From Calamus simplicifolius (lineage: Eukaryota; Streptophyta; Magnoliopsida; Arecales; Arecaceae): DNA of 64,000 nt. A program made the translations under genes and the position numbers. The first letter of the stretch is position 1. Every line of letters begins with the position of its first letter. Under the pieces are notes generated by a model. The model did not search any database and had not been told where the DNA came from. It was given only the letters and a program-made list of their open reading frames with translations. The stretch is from assembly GCA_900491605.1 (NCBI GenBank), contig UESW01004251.1, positions 1,085,846-1,149,845 on the forward strand, given 5' to 3'. Of this stretch, positions 33,050 through 44,636 are shown piece after piece.

Positions 33050-34483
33050 TCACGCATCCATGAACCTCCTCACCTCAAGAACAAGGCAAACAAGCCCCCA
33101 AACCCCAAGGAAAATCCCATATCCAATGCTCCACGAACTAGACTCCCCTGCCAAGTCGAGCCCATAAAAGATGTTCCCTATTGCACAAGCTATAGCTGCT
33201 CTTCCAACCCAGAAGTGATACCAATTCCAATACCTCCTCACCTTGGCTTCCTTGTTAGGCCGAGCAAGAAATGCCATCACCTGTAAAATTAAAGAGCAGC
33301 TCATGGCGTTTACTGCAAAGTAGAACCCAATCTTGATCACTAGAGACCTAGCTTACTGAAATGTTGTCAAGAAAAAGATTATATTACCTGAAGGCAGCCA
33401 AAGACCAAGATGAGGATGCCAATATTCTTGTGAGTGTCTACGTCACCACCTTGATCACCATCATCGAGTTGAAAGCCGAGGATTATGCCAGCGATTCCGA
33501 GGACGAAGCCGATCCCTTGGATGGAGATGTGAGAGTAGAACCAGCATGGATCATACTGCTTGAAGTATCGGGCCATCATCATCCCAATTGGCATCAGAAC
33601 TCCCCATCCGAGCGTGACCAGTATGCCATGCTTCTCTTTCTTATCAAAGCCTGAACTCCCTGCACACAAATTAAGCACCATGCCAATAGTTATGATTTTT
33701 ATAGCCATTTTGATCCCTCTCTCACCCATATTTTTAAGAAAAATCTATCAAGCAAAGATGTTGATAGAGAGCTAACAACTGTGAGCGTAAAAATACTCAC
33801 CACCGGCGGAGGCATTGAAGTAACCTGATGCCATATCCCTGTGCTCGGGCAAGTAGCCATCGGATGAGGGCAGGCTGTTCTGAGGCCCAACAGCATAGAT
33901 CAGCCTCTCCAAAGGCTGTGCAGCGTTGAGCTGGAAGGCGAGGTAGAGCCTTGAAGACTGCGACACAATCAACGAGTTGCCCTTGACGAGATCTAGGCTC
34001 CCTTGGTCTGGCGGACACCTCCCCGAGCTCGTCCCACCGAGATAGTATTGCTTCGCAATCCCCGGGCCACTGCTGGAGATCCAGCCGGCCACCGCGCTGC
34101 TCCCGACCATCCTCCCGTTGGTCGAGAACCCGACCGCAATGTATGACCCGGTGTCGGGAGCTGATAGAACAAAGCTCCATAGATTGGACCCGGGATTCCC
34201 GTACTACATGGCCGACTGAAGTCAGTATCGTTTGAGATATTGCCAAGGCATGAGATGTATGAAATGGGAAATTAAGAGTCGAGACGTCACGTACCCTTAG
34301 AATGAAATCTTGTGAATTCCATGCAGAGAAGCAGCTGAGGGAAGAGGTGTTGAAAGGGATGAAGTGGCCGACGTTTAGATTGGAAGAGCAGGAGTCCGCC
34401 GATTGGGAGTCCACAAGGGAGGTGGAGCAAAGGAAGAAGAGGAAGAGAGTGTGGATGGAAGAAACCCTCTTCATGATCTCCAT
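33050..34483 (-). CDS. cytochrome b561 and DOMON domain-containing protein
   Basis: Four exons on the minus strand: 34483-34295, 34203-33801, 33659-33388 and 33280-33050, giving 364 residues, close to the usual 380-400. All introns have GT..AG ends (donors GTACGT, GTGAGT, GTAATA). A signal peptide covers about residues 1-27 (hydrophobic core LFLFFLC). A DOMON domain, which binds heme or sugars outside the membrane, spans about 45-175 (GSNLWSFVLSAPDTGSYIAVGFS...MVGSSAVAGW). The b561 electron-transfer domain follows, with five to six membrane helices and the four expected heme-ligand histidines at 208, 241, 274 and 310. Such proteins move electrons across the plasma membrane, probably from ascorbate. 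The ATG at 34483 is the first; a second at residue 4 is also possible. The reading frame is intact and it is the only clear host gene here. Confidence 0.92.
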
Positions 34484-34534
34484 CACTCTTCTTCTCTCGT
34501 CTTGGGAGCTCAGATGCTGGGCTGTGTTGGGGTG

Positions 34535-34543
34535 TAATTATAG
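34535..34543 (-). promoter_or_regulatory. possible TATA box of the b561/DOMON gene
   Basis: CTATAATTA on the minus strand lies about 52-60 bp upstream of the ATG at 34483. A transcription start some 30 bp downstream would give a 5' UTR of about 20-30 bases. This is inference from position only. Confidence 0.4.
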
Positions 34544-34559
34544 GAGCTTGTGAATTTGA

Positions 34560-36855
34560 GCAGTTGAAGAAAGGAAATTTTCTAATGGTCCCCTTTGGGA
34601 TATCCTACCATGGGTATGTGAGAAACTGTGGGCTTCTGATGCCTAGCTTTATGGATCAGGTAGATGATTTCGGAGGGTGCAAGTGGTTGTTTCCTAATAT
34701 TATAAATTTATGGAGATGAGAACCGTTGACCATTAACAGTGATTCAATATGCCCATTATTGGTCCTAGTTGTGGGTTCCGACGATTTGCGTTACTAAATG
34801 GTAGGAACTTTTATCATGTAGGTTATTCTTAGATGGACAAATATTACTGTTTCATTCTTGACACAGAAAAAACACTCTTAGTTGCCATGTTAATATTAAT
34901 TTAGTAACTCAGTAGGACCAAGAAACATAAAAATTACAATTGAAACAACGATGATAATAATGGCGGTCTTAATAATGGCAAAAAAGGTGATGTTTTCTAA
35001 AATATTTCAGATGTAATTATACTTTTTTATAATTTTTTTTGATAATCAACCTATAATTTCACCTATTCAATCATTTTCATTCAATGCTTTTAACCTTTGT
35101 ATCACATGTTTTTGAACTTTCTTTTATTTACAGCATTATTCATCTACAACTGAAAGTATATATGGTATAAAAAACATTATTGGAAACTAATCACTAGTCT
35201 GCACATCTTTATACTTTTAAAAGATGGCTCCAGACAAATATTAATTTACAACTGTTAATTTACAAAGCCTAGTTATGATATGTTTTTGGGAATCAAAATA
35301 TAGGTTGTGTCCTCAAAACGTCTACAGTTGCTCAAAGTAACAGAAACCTTGTTAATTGAACCTATTTAAATGAATGGATTAAATTATTATTTTTTATACT
35401 CTATTTTTTTAAAGGATTGAAGTTAGGTGCAAGGTCATATGGATGGCATGGTTGGAGCAGCTATTTCTCTATTATTTTTTTTTAATTATCATTTAAGCAT
35501 TATCCCAATCCCATTCCATGAAAAATAGAAGAGTGGTGGACACGGGAAGGTGGACCCGGGAACCTCTTTCCTTCAAAGCAATTCATCCGCTGGTCTTCCC
35601 TAATTATTTTAAGCCAGAGGCGCGTGAAGACCACACGCCACTTGGTATCAGCTTGTGAACTAAAGGCTGGTTGCCTCTTAATTCAAACTTGTAGACTAGA
35701 TCATCATATTATGTTCTCTTGAGTTTGTTTGCTTTATTTTTCGATCATAAACAAATACTTCCTCTAAGCCCTGCCATGGAGATGCGTGGCTACTAATTTC
35801 CACTCGAGACGAGGAATGGCGTCCAACAACCGTTGGATGTAACTTCCTCAAAAGAAAACAATGAATTGGTGATCAATGATGCTGGACAAAGCGTGGCTAG
35901 AGCCTGTAAACGTTGAATGCGCCCCGTTCTAGACGCCCATACTTCTTCGAATCTTATGTAATACCTCTGTAGGTTGAATTGTTTTTAGTTTCTTCCCCCT
36001 TCCTTGAAATCAAAGCAAGGAAGGGAAGGAGGGCATGAATCTTCTATTATTTTAAGCAGGAGCCGCGTGGAGGCCACGTTCCCTTTGTATTATATTGAGA
36101 AAAATATACTAACGTCCTCCATGCTCTTTGAAGTCCCCATTGGATGCTCTTTGAAGTCTCCATTGGATCCATCAATTTCCTTTCCATTTCAAACCGATCC
36201 TCCATCAATTTCTCTAATCCTATTAGTCTTGATGGACCGCCCCAATGAGCTGGAAGATGCTACAGTGATATTAAGGGAGCCCCTAGTTTTTCTTACTCAA
36301 CAAATAAAGACAATTTTATGTACATCAGTTATGCTAGTGATTAAACTTATCACTAGTTTCTGAATTAAGAACATTATGTTATTCAAATTTTCAAAAATCA
36401 TGCCTTTGAGTTTTAGTTATGGTCGTAATATAATTAAAGAAGGAGATGCTTTGAGTTTTATGTACGTCAGTTTGCGTCTTCTTGTTAATTCCGAAGGCAG
36501 GTTGTTTGTTATTTGGATGCCTACATCTTGTTTGCTTTCACGATGGATAGATTAGTTGAGCAGTGCTATCTGTCTCGTTTTGATTACTCTCATTTAATAA
36601 GAGGCATGGATAGCATTACTTATCTATACGCCAATTCTAAACTATCTAAAAGCGAACAAGATGTAAGCATCCAAATAGCAACAGCAAAAATGACGTGCCT
36701 TCGAAATTAACAAGAACATACAAACCGTGTCATAAACCTAAGATTTTGTTATTTCGTACAACAGAAAAATCAATCATAAGCTTTTATAGTTTATTATAAT
36801 TTAATGAAATCTTGGTGGAATACCCTTGTACCGATCTTCTTCTTAAAAACAAATA
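34560..36855. other. intergenic DNA upstream of the b561/DOMON gene
   Basis: No gene or recognisable element. Two short features are visible: a GCGTG-AGACCAC sequence at 35620 that recurs at 36060 and 31540, and an imperfect 24-bp tandem duplication of ATGCTCTTTGAAGTCCCCAT at 36120 and 36144. The stretch ends at the left LTR of Tat element F. Confidence 0.6.
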
Positions 36856-36950
36856 TGTTGAGGGGCAAAATCATCGTTGCATCAATAATCGTGCAAAGGG
36901 TTAGGATCAACCCTAACTCCCGATTGCTGTGCGATACCTGCTAGGGATGG
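36856..36950 (+). repeat. left LTR of F, first piece
   Basis: TGTTGAGGGGCAAAATC through CTAGGGATGG matches 57306-57400 of the right LTR. It is cut after 36950 by Sirevirus E and continues at 47482. Confidence 0.9.
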
Positions 36951-38653
36951 TGTTGGCCCAGATGGCAACCCAAGAGGGGGGGTGAATTGGGTTCTTAAAA
37001 ATTTAAGACTTTTTGAATTGTTTTAAACAGATTTACTCAAGATGTGCAAGTGAGAGAAATTAACTAAGAAGCAATGCACAAACAGAATATAAAAGAGATA
37101 GAGTAAGAGACAAATGAGCACGGCAAACACAAGGTTTTATAGTGGTTCGGTGCAACCAGCACCTACGTCCACTCCCAAGATTCACTTGGGTCCACACTAT
37201 AATCTCCCTAGATTACAGCCGAGTTGTTTTCCAAGCTCACAACTCAAACTTGTTGTTTTTCCGGGTGCACAACGAACCCAGCCGGTTTTACTCGGGCTTA
37301 CCAGCACAAAACCCTACACGTTGTTTTTCACGGGCTCACAACTAACCCAACACAAGCACTCCGGCTTGCAACGAGGTATAATAACCTCCACTGATTCAAT
37401 CCACTGATTGAATCAGCAAACAATCAAAAAAAGAGTTTAATAAAAATGCTCCTCTTGAGCAAATATACAAATAAATAAAAGGTTAGAAAAGCCTGATAAG
37501 ATTGCAGATGGTTGTGGCTTTGGCTTTCTTCCTTCTCCTCTTTAACTCCTCTTGAAGTGTTGAATCAGGCCTCAGCAAGATTCTTGACCGTTTGAAAACT
37601 TTGGAGTTGAGATGAAGCTTTTTCTCCTTTTGTTGAATGTTGAAAATCCTTCGATTTGATCTTTGAAAAGCTTTTGGATTTTCTTTTGACTCTTGTGGAT
37701 TGATGATCTGGAGCAGACGAAACTTCCTCTTGATTTCACTCCTTTTGAATCACTCTTTTTGAGCTAGAAGATTTTTCCAATAAGCTCTGTTTTTCCCTCT
37801 TTTTGAAAGATATCTCTCTTTTTGATTTTCTATTCTTTTTTGATTTGAAAAGAGCTCCTCTATTTATAGATTCTGCAAAATATATCCGTTAGAGACAAAG
37901 AAAAATAGCCGTTATCAAAAAACTTACCGTTGGAGCTGAGTTGGCATCGTAAAAATTTCGCCCAGATTTGCTGGAGTCGACTCATGCTTTTCCCGAGTCG
38001 GCTCGAGCTCGTCTTACCAAAAATAGAAATGTTTATAAAGGTTAGGGGTCGACTCGCCAAAAGTAAAGTGTCGACTCCTGAAAGTCGGGAGTCGACTCGT
38101 GAAAGGCTTGGGGTCGACTCGCGAAGTGCTCAGAAAAACACTCTTCTGGTGTCTGAGCGGAGTCGACTCGCACAGTCAAGGAGTCGGCTCGACAGAATCA
38201 GGGGTCGACTCGACAAATTTCGTGGGTCGACTCGACACAGATGCACATTTCTGTACACTGAGCGGAGTCGACTCTGAAACTCAGGAGTCGGCTCCGGAAC
38301 GTATCAAAAATCAGAAACTTTCTGATTGACATTAAAATCGTTCCAGATTCATTTTAATTCATTGTTTTGACTTGAATTCAATAAAATTGACATTAAGAAT
38401 TGATTCAAGAACTATTCCAAAAACTCATTGAATAAAACATGAATTATAAAATTTCTTTTTGAAAGTTTAAACATTGAGCTTAAAGTTACTTTCAAAATTG
38501 ATTAAAGTCAAACTTTAGCATTCTCATTGATTGTTCAAAATAAATTTTGCTCATTTAAATAAACTCATTACATCTTTTAATAACTCAATGGCTTTTAGTA
38601 ATCATCAAAATCAAAAGGATTGGATCATATAATTTTTCAATAATCTTCCAACA
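36951..38653 (-). repeat. 3' LTR of Sirevirus E
   Basis: Read on the minus strand it begins TGTTGGAAG at 38653 and ends GGCCAACA at 36951. The GTCGAC array is at 37973-38296 and a TATAAATAG box at about 37861-37870, so the array sits about 100 bp upstream of the TATA box. Confidence 0.92.
37973..38296 (-). repeat. GTCGAC palindrome array in the 3' LTR of E
   Basis: Nine GTCGAC and three GTCGGC cores, most within GAGTCGACTC or GGGTCGACTC, lie in 324 bp. The same array without any change is in the 5' LTR at 46793-47116. Open frames across it are a by-product of the repeat. Confidence 0.9.
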
Positions 38654-38870
38654 ATCTCCCCCTTTTTGATGATGACAAAAACATTGAGTTTATTCATGAT
38701 TGATTAGTGAATTTATTTTGTTTTCATAGTTAGGCTTAGGCTCCCCCTTAATGAGGTAGCTCCCCCTATGAAACTTAAATAAATATCCCATTGTTTATCT
38801 CATTGATTACTTTGATTTTCTCAAATGTATTACAATCATAAAACTATAAAATCTCCCCCTTTTTTGTTAT
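38654..38870 (-). other. multiple polypurine tracts of Sirevirus E
   Basis: On the minus strand, AAAAAGGGGGAGAT at 38667-38654 touches the LTR. Further GGGGGAG-type runs are at about 38752-38744, 38766-38758 and 38864-38849. Their order matches element B (20985-21252). Confidence 0.7.
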
Positions 38871-39131
38871 CAACAAAAAGGTAGAGAATAAACATTCAAT
38901 CAAGATAAGATTCATTTCATTCATTCATTGAAAGAAGGAAATACATTGAGTAATCAACATAGAGAATTCATTTCATCAAAAGGTCTAATACATCAAAATG
39001 TTCAATACATTGATTCAAAATGAAAGCATAAAATTTCAGTACATAACAAGGATTGAAAATCTAATACTCAAAATGAGTTCTTACAATCCTAGTTAAATGA
39101 TCTACTATTTTTCATTCCTTCAGATTGAATT

Positions 39132-40431
39132 TTACATAATCTTTGAGTCTTTCATCACAAAGGTGCAAGCAGTCTGAATCTTGTCTTGAAGCTCCGCGTT
39201 GCACTTTGCATAAGTCTCTCCATCTCCGCATATATCCTTAAGTTCTTCAAAATATTTTGAGATCACCACTTAAGGATACCGAAGAAGAGCTGAGAGTAGA
39301 CTCATCTTAGAGATACGATCATCAATGAATAAAGAGTCTCTCTCAAATTCATAAATTATTCTCAAATTCAGATTTAAGTTTTTCAGATTGATCATCAAAT
39401 AGAACTTTGAGTTGCATAAGTTGTTGATCTGAGAAACTCAGAAGATGAAGCTTGAACAAAAGATGGAACTGGGGCTGGAGCAGGGGCAGAAGCAAAGGGC
39501 TCGGAGGTGCAGGTGAAGGATGTCTACAGAGGTCCTGCAGCCTCAACATCTGTAGCTCTATCTTCTAACTCCTTTCCTCTCCCATTTTCCATTCTTTTTG
39601 ATAAAACCCATTCCGATGAATGGTGGCCAAGCTATAAAAATCAGTGTGTCGCAGATTCCTTCATAGGCTCATTATCAGAAATCACAACCCTTGGCTCGAA
39701 AAATCTTTGTAAGGATCATTCCATAGGGCAGACTAGACTTTCTTTTCCCTCCACAGTCTGCTATGTACCATAGATCATGCTGGGAAGATTTATAGGCTTG
39801 CCTGTCACAATGGCATCCATTACAAAGATATCTCTTTCCGATACATAGTCAAATCTACCAGTCTTAGGAAAGAGTATCCTACTGCAGATATTATGTAATA
39901 ATCTCAATTCTAAAGAAAGCTGATTGGCAAAAACCTCTTCAAATCCAACTACATCCCGTTTAATAATCTGAAGAGCTGGGACTACGGTCATCTGAAGAAA
40001 AGGTGGAGTGCCAGATAAGGGTAAATCCAACAGTCTAGAAAGAGCTCACAGTAACAGAGAGCCTACCTCTCACATTGCTAACAAGGCCATGATCTCCTCT
40101 AGACAGATTTTTGTAGAATTCCTTTAACCAAGAGGGATAGGTCGGGCAATCTAGAGAACAATTTTCTCCCATCCCATCTCAATCAACTGTCTCCCAACAA
40201 GAAAACCCTCAGCTTCAAATAATTCAAAATCCACCTTTCTACCCGTAGTAATGATCCTATCCGCTAACGATCTACCTGAGAAGCAGCAGCAGGAGAAGCA
40301 TTCGGAGTAGAAGGAAGATGAAGAATCCGAGCTGGGAGACGGCTCACGCACGGGACGCTCACGGTTTTCCTAACGGCTCGCTTCCTTGACGCCGGCCGCA
40401 CAAACTTGGATCCACTAGTTTTGGGTGCCAT
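39132..40431 (-). pseudogene. extra ORF of Sirevirus E (plant transposon protein-like), frameshifted
   Basis: The start is ATG at 40431 (MAPKTSGSKF) and the end TAA at 39134-39132. Visible parts are a basic Ser-rich N-terminus (RKRAVRK, then PSSDSSSSF), a segment TTGRKVDFELFEAEGFLVGRQ, the conserved middle domain (39761-40030: LSLELRLLHNICSRILFPKT, VTGKPINLP), a Pro-rich linker near 39500 and a helical C-terminus ending TFVMKDSKIM. Several frameshifts and stops break it. It is homologous along its length to 19302-20686 of element B, which argues that it is a standard part of this Sirevirus family. No transmembrane helix is seen, so I do not call it env. Confidence 0.65.
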
Positions 40432-40509
40432 TTGATGATTGGAGTGTAATCAGGGATTCTAGGAAGTTTGGAAGGTTTGGAGAGTTTTGAGAGAGTATTT
40501 TGAAGGATT

Positions 40510-40720
40510 GAAAGAAATGAACGGCGAGTCGACTCTGCCCTAGATAAATCAACCTGGGACCACTTCGAGTCGGCTCGCGCAAACCAGGGGTCGACTCCGG
40601 ACAGTCACAGAAAGGCATCCCGACTTGGAGTCGACTCGCGCCGAAGAGGGGTCGACCCGAGAGTTTCAGTCGAAACCAGGAGTCGACTCCGATACGCACC
40701 GAGTCGGCTCCGAGACCATT
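40510..40720 (-). promoter_or_regulatory. GTCGAC motif array upstream of the extra ORF of E
   Basis: Five GTCGAC and two GTCGGC cores lie 80-290 bp upstream of the ATG at 40431, between RNase H and the extra ORF. The motif is the same as in the U3 part of the LTR. Between array and ATG there is a pyrimidine-rich leader and no clear TATA box. A role as an internal promoter is inference. Confidence 0.5.
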
Positions 40721-40879
40721 TCAGACCAAAAACATGAAATTTCTGAAATGTGTCCGGAATATGATCATAAAAATTGATAAATAATCATTGGATATGAGTG
40801 AATCAATTAGATATGAATTCTAGATAAGATTTCCTTAAGATCAAGGATTTGAAAGAATCTTAGATAAATTTCCTTAGGG

Positions 40880-41530
40880 GTTTCAAATTCATTCTAAAGG
40901 ATCACAAATACCTAACTCTCCTCTAAGATAACAGAATCTCTCTTCATTTAAAGGTTTAGTAAATATGTCAGCTAATTGTTCTTCAGTGTTAACATAATCA
41001 AGACATATTTCATTATTTGCTACATGTTCTCTTATAAAATGATATCTGATTTCTATGTGTTTAGTTCTTGAATGTTGAATTGGATTTTTGTTAGATTAAT
41101 TGCACTAGTGTTATCACATCTTATGGGTGTTTTAAGTGTGATACCATAGTCTTCAAGTTGTCGCTTAATCCATAGGATTTGCGCACAGCAACTTCCAGCT
41201 GCTACATATTCAGCTTCAGTAGTTGATAATGCAACTGAATTTTGCTTTTTGCTAAACCATGAGATTAAGTTACTTCCTAAGAATTGGCATGCACCACTTG
41301 TGCTTTTTCTATCTAATTACATCCAGCATAATCAGAATCTGTATGCAATTAGATTTAATGTGGAGTCTCTAGAATACCATAAACCTACATTTTTTGTTCC
41401 ACTTACATATCTTAGTATTCTTTTAACAGCAATTAAATGTGATTCTTTAGGTTCTGATTGAAATCTAGCACATAAACATACAAAACATAATGTCTGGTCT
41501 ACTTGCTGTTAAATAAAGAAGGGATCCGAT
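40880..41530 (-). pseudogene. RNase H of Sirevirus E
   Basis: RNase H is readable only in pieces of different frames: KRILRYVSGTKNVGLWY (near 41430), DYAGCN, an ATEAEY-like stretch near 41210 and a tail RFCYLRGELG (near 40900). Stops and frameshifts are frequent, and the region is more damaged than RT. Confidence 0.65.
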
Positions 41531-42300
41531 TATACCTCGATAATACTTTTGATCAACCTTTTACCTTCTTCATCTTTGTCCAGCTTGCATGAAGGACTCA
41601 TTGGTGTTCCGAGGGGTTTCATTGATTCCATACCAAACTTCTTTAGGATTTCTCTTGTGTATTTTGTTTGGTTGATGAAGATTCCCTCTTTGCTTTGTTT
41701 GATCTGGAGTCCAAGGAAGAAGTTGAGTTCTCCCATCATGCTCATCTCGAATTCTCCCTGCATCAACTTTGCAAATTCTTGACATAGAGAATCGTTAGTA
41801 GCACCAAAAATAATGTCATCTACGTATATTTGTACTACAAGTAAATCTTTACTTTTTCTTTTCAAAAACAAAGTTTTATCAACATTTCCTCTTGTAAAAT
41901 CATTTTCAATTAAGAATTTACTTAACCTATCATACCAAGCTCTAGGTGCTTGTTTCAAACCATATAAAGCTTTGTGCAATTTAAAAACGTGATTTGAAAA
42001 TTCGTGATCTTCAAAACCTGGTGGTTGTTCTACATAAACTTCTTCATTTATAAATCCATTTAAAAATGCGCTTTTAACATCCATTTGAAATAAGTTAAAA
42101 TTCATATGACATGCAAATGCAAGTAATAGCCTAATGGCTTCTAATCTAGCTACTGGCGCAAAGGTTTCATCAAAATCAATACCTTCCTCTTGATTATATC
42201 CTTTAGCAACCAATCTAGCTTTGTTTCTAATTACTATGCCATTTTCATCTAGTTTATTTCTAAAAACCCATTTTGATCCTATTACTGAATGATTTTTAGG
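41530..42300 (-). pseudogene. reverse transcriptase of Sirevirus E
   Basis: The open part 42213-41530 (about 228 codons) begins at LVAKGYNQEEGIDFDETFAPVAR and contains FQMDVKSAFLNGFINEEVYV, LHKALYGLKQAPRAWYDRL, the catalytic box IYVDDIIFGATN (intact) and MGELNFFLGLQIKQ. The N-terminal end (VFRNKLDENG-like, to about 42300) is split off by a frameshift. The motif spelling is typical of Sireviruses. Confidence 0.88.
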
Positions 42301-42790
42301 TCTTTCAACTAAAGTCCAACATTATTTCTTGTAAATTGATTTAATTCTTCTTGCATTGCTAACATCCAATTATTATCTTTTTCAGCTTCTTCAATAGTTT
42401 TAGGTTCAATTTGTGATACAAATGCAAGATGATTACTAATATTTCTCATATATGATCTAGTTCTTATTCCTTGAGATGGATCACCTATAATCAATTCCTT
42501 GGGATGACTATGAGCATATCTCCAGTCTCTTGGAAGATCTATATCATTATGATCAATATTGACATCATCGTCCTTATGTGAATCATCATCTTTAGCTTCT
42601 TGCTCATGATCAGAAGATACTTCAATATTAAGTTTTTCAAGATCTTTTTCAATTATGTTTGTATCTTCCTCATCATCAAGCTTTTCAGAACTAGATGCTA
42701 AAGACTCATCGAAAACTATATGAATGGATTCTTCAACTACTAAGGTTTTCTTGTTAAATACTCTATAAGCTTTACTAGTTGTTGAATATC
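42301..42790 (-). pseudogene. linker between integrase and RT of Sirevirus E
   Basis: An open piece at 42494-42309 ends in EPKTIEEAEKDNNWMLAMQEEL, the usual start of a Copia RT region. The rest (42500-42790) is acidic and Ser-rich, has stops, and shows no domain. Confidence 0.6.
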
Positions 42791-43570
42791 CTAAAATATT
42801 CCTTCATCAGATTTAGCATCAAATTTTCCTAAATTGTTTTTACCATTATTATGAATAAAACATTTACATCCAAATGCATGAAAGTATTTTATATTTGGTT
42901 TTCTTTCATTCCATAATTCATAAGGTGTTTTCTTTAAGATTGGTCTTATTAGGGCTCTATTTAAGATGTAGCATGCTGTGTTAATAGCTTCCGCCCAAAA
43001 GTACTTTGGTAGGTTACTTTCGCATAGCATGGTACGGGCCATGTCTTCTAGAGTCCTATTTTTCCTTTCAACTACACCATTTTGCTGTGGAGTCCTAGGG
43101 GCTGAAAAATTATGATTAATTCCATTTTCAGTGCAAAAACTTTCAAATAAGTGATTTTCAAATTCAGTTCCATGATCACTTCTTAGAGATACTATGGTAG
43201 TGTTTTTCTCATTTGTGACTTTCTTGAAGAATTTCAGGAATATCGAGAAAGTCTCATCTTTGTGAGCTAAAAACATTACCCAAGTATATCTAGAATAATC
43301 ATCTACAATCACTAGACCATATTTCTTTCCTCCTAGACTTGTGGTTCTAGTTGGTCCGAAAAGGTCCATGTGAAGTAGCTCTAGGCCCTAGAAGTTGAAA
43401 CAACATTTTTAGATTTGAAAGAACTTCTAGTTTGTTTTCCAAATTGACATGCATCACATATTTTATTATTTTCAAAATCTAGTTTAGGTAATCCTTTAAC
43501 TAAATCCATTTTAATTAGTTTTGAAATAAGGTGTGTGCTTGCATGACCTAATCTACGATGCCACAACCAA
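42791..43570 (-). pseudogene. integrase of Sirevirus E
   Basis: The GAG-pre-integrase zinc finger (43566-43381) reads LWHRRLGH-like WHRRLGHAS, then CDACQFGKQ. After a short shift the catalytic core is open at 43369-42791: MDLFGPTRT with the first Asp, SLRSDHGTEF with the second, and TPQQNGVVERKNRTL with the Glu. It then goes on to LPKYFWAEAINTACYILNR and FHAFGCKCF. All three catalytic residues are present, but the frame does not connect with its neighbours. Confidence 0.88.
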
Positions 43571-43816
43571 TTTCATTTATGTTAGCATTGTCAGCAATTA
43601 AGCAATGATACTCAAGATAATTTTTCTAATCAACCAAGTAAACATTGCCATGTCTATAACCAGTAAATACAATGCTATCATCAATAGAATTAGTTACAGT
43701 GCATATAGAAGATTTAAATGAAACATTAAAGTTTTTATCACATAATTGGCTTATACTAATTAGATTATGCTTCAAACCATCAACATAAAGTACATTATCA
43801 ATAAATGTAGATGGAG

Positions 43817-43999
43817 TTATACGACTTTACCAAGGCCCATAATTTGACCTTTACCGTTATCGCCAAACGTAACAACTCCACCTTTCTTTTCTTCTAGGGT
43901 GATGAATTCATCTTTGTCACCCGTCATATGTCTTGAGCAGCCACTATCAAGGTACCACTTTTTCTTTGATCTTTTGGCTACAAGACATTCCTGCAACAT
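43817..43999 (-). pseudogene. protease of Sirevirus E
   Basis: The piece has KKKWYLDSGCSRHMTGD, the Copia aspartic protease site with an intact DSG, followed by VVTFGDNGKGQIMGLGKV. Stops and frameshifts follow downstream to 43570, and between 44000 and 44630 only decayed, Lys/Asn-rich sequence remains. Confidence 0.8.
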
Positions 44000-44636
44000 A
44001 ATTTAAACTTTATGTTTAGGTACCCAAGCTTTCTTGGGTCCTTCATGGTTAGTAGCAATAAAAATTGTTCCTTTCGGAACCCATATTTTCTTTGCTTTAA
44101 CATTTAACTTGTTGTTATTATTATTGTTTTGCATTCAAATGATTTATGACCTTTTTCATTACATTTAAAACAAGTTATATTACTTTGGTTGGCTTTTACA
44201 AAAATATTTTTAAAATTTTTGTTTCCTTAATGTGTTATACCCTAAACCTGCTTTGTCAAAAACTGCTTTTTGACTATCTAAAATCATGTTTAGTTTAGTT
44301 GAACTTAAGTAAATTTCTCAACAATGTCTTTATATTTTTAACATCTTTCTTAAGAGAATCATTTTCATTAGAGATTGATCTTTTTCTTTAATTAGATTTT
44401 CATTTTCAGATTTTAACAAATCAATCTTATGAACAAATCATTCTTTTCTTAAGAAGTTTTCTTTTATCTTTTAATCTTTAACTTCAAATTTAATTCATTT
44501 TTCTTTTAGCTAAATTTAAGTTTTCATTTTCAAAATTTATGTTTCTTTTTCAAAGCTTTAAATCAATCATAAGTTCATTGAAAGCCTCAAACATTTCATC
44601 AAATGTAAATTCATCATCGGGGTTTCGGTACTTACC

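Noticed and set aside
36504..36720. ORF of 65 codons upstream of F
   Set aside because: Short, no domain, AT-rich context, no sign of splicing or of a family.
37930..38329. ORFs of 115 and 76 codons across the LTR of E, with the same ORFs at 46750-47149
   Set aside because: They lie across the GTCGAC array in the LTR, run opposite to the element, and are repeated only because the LTR is.
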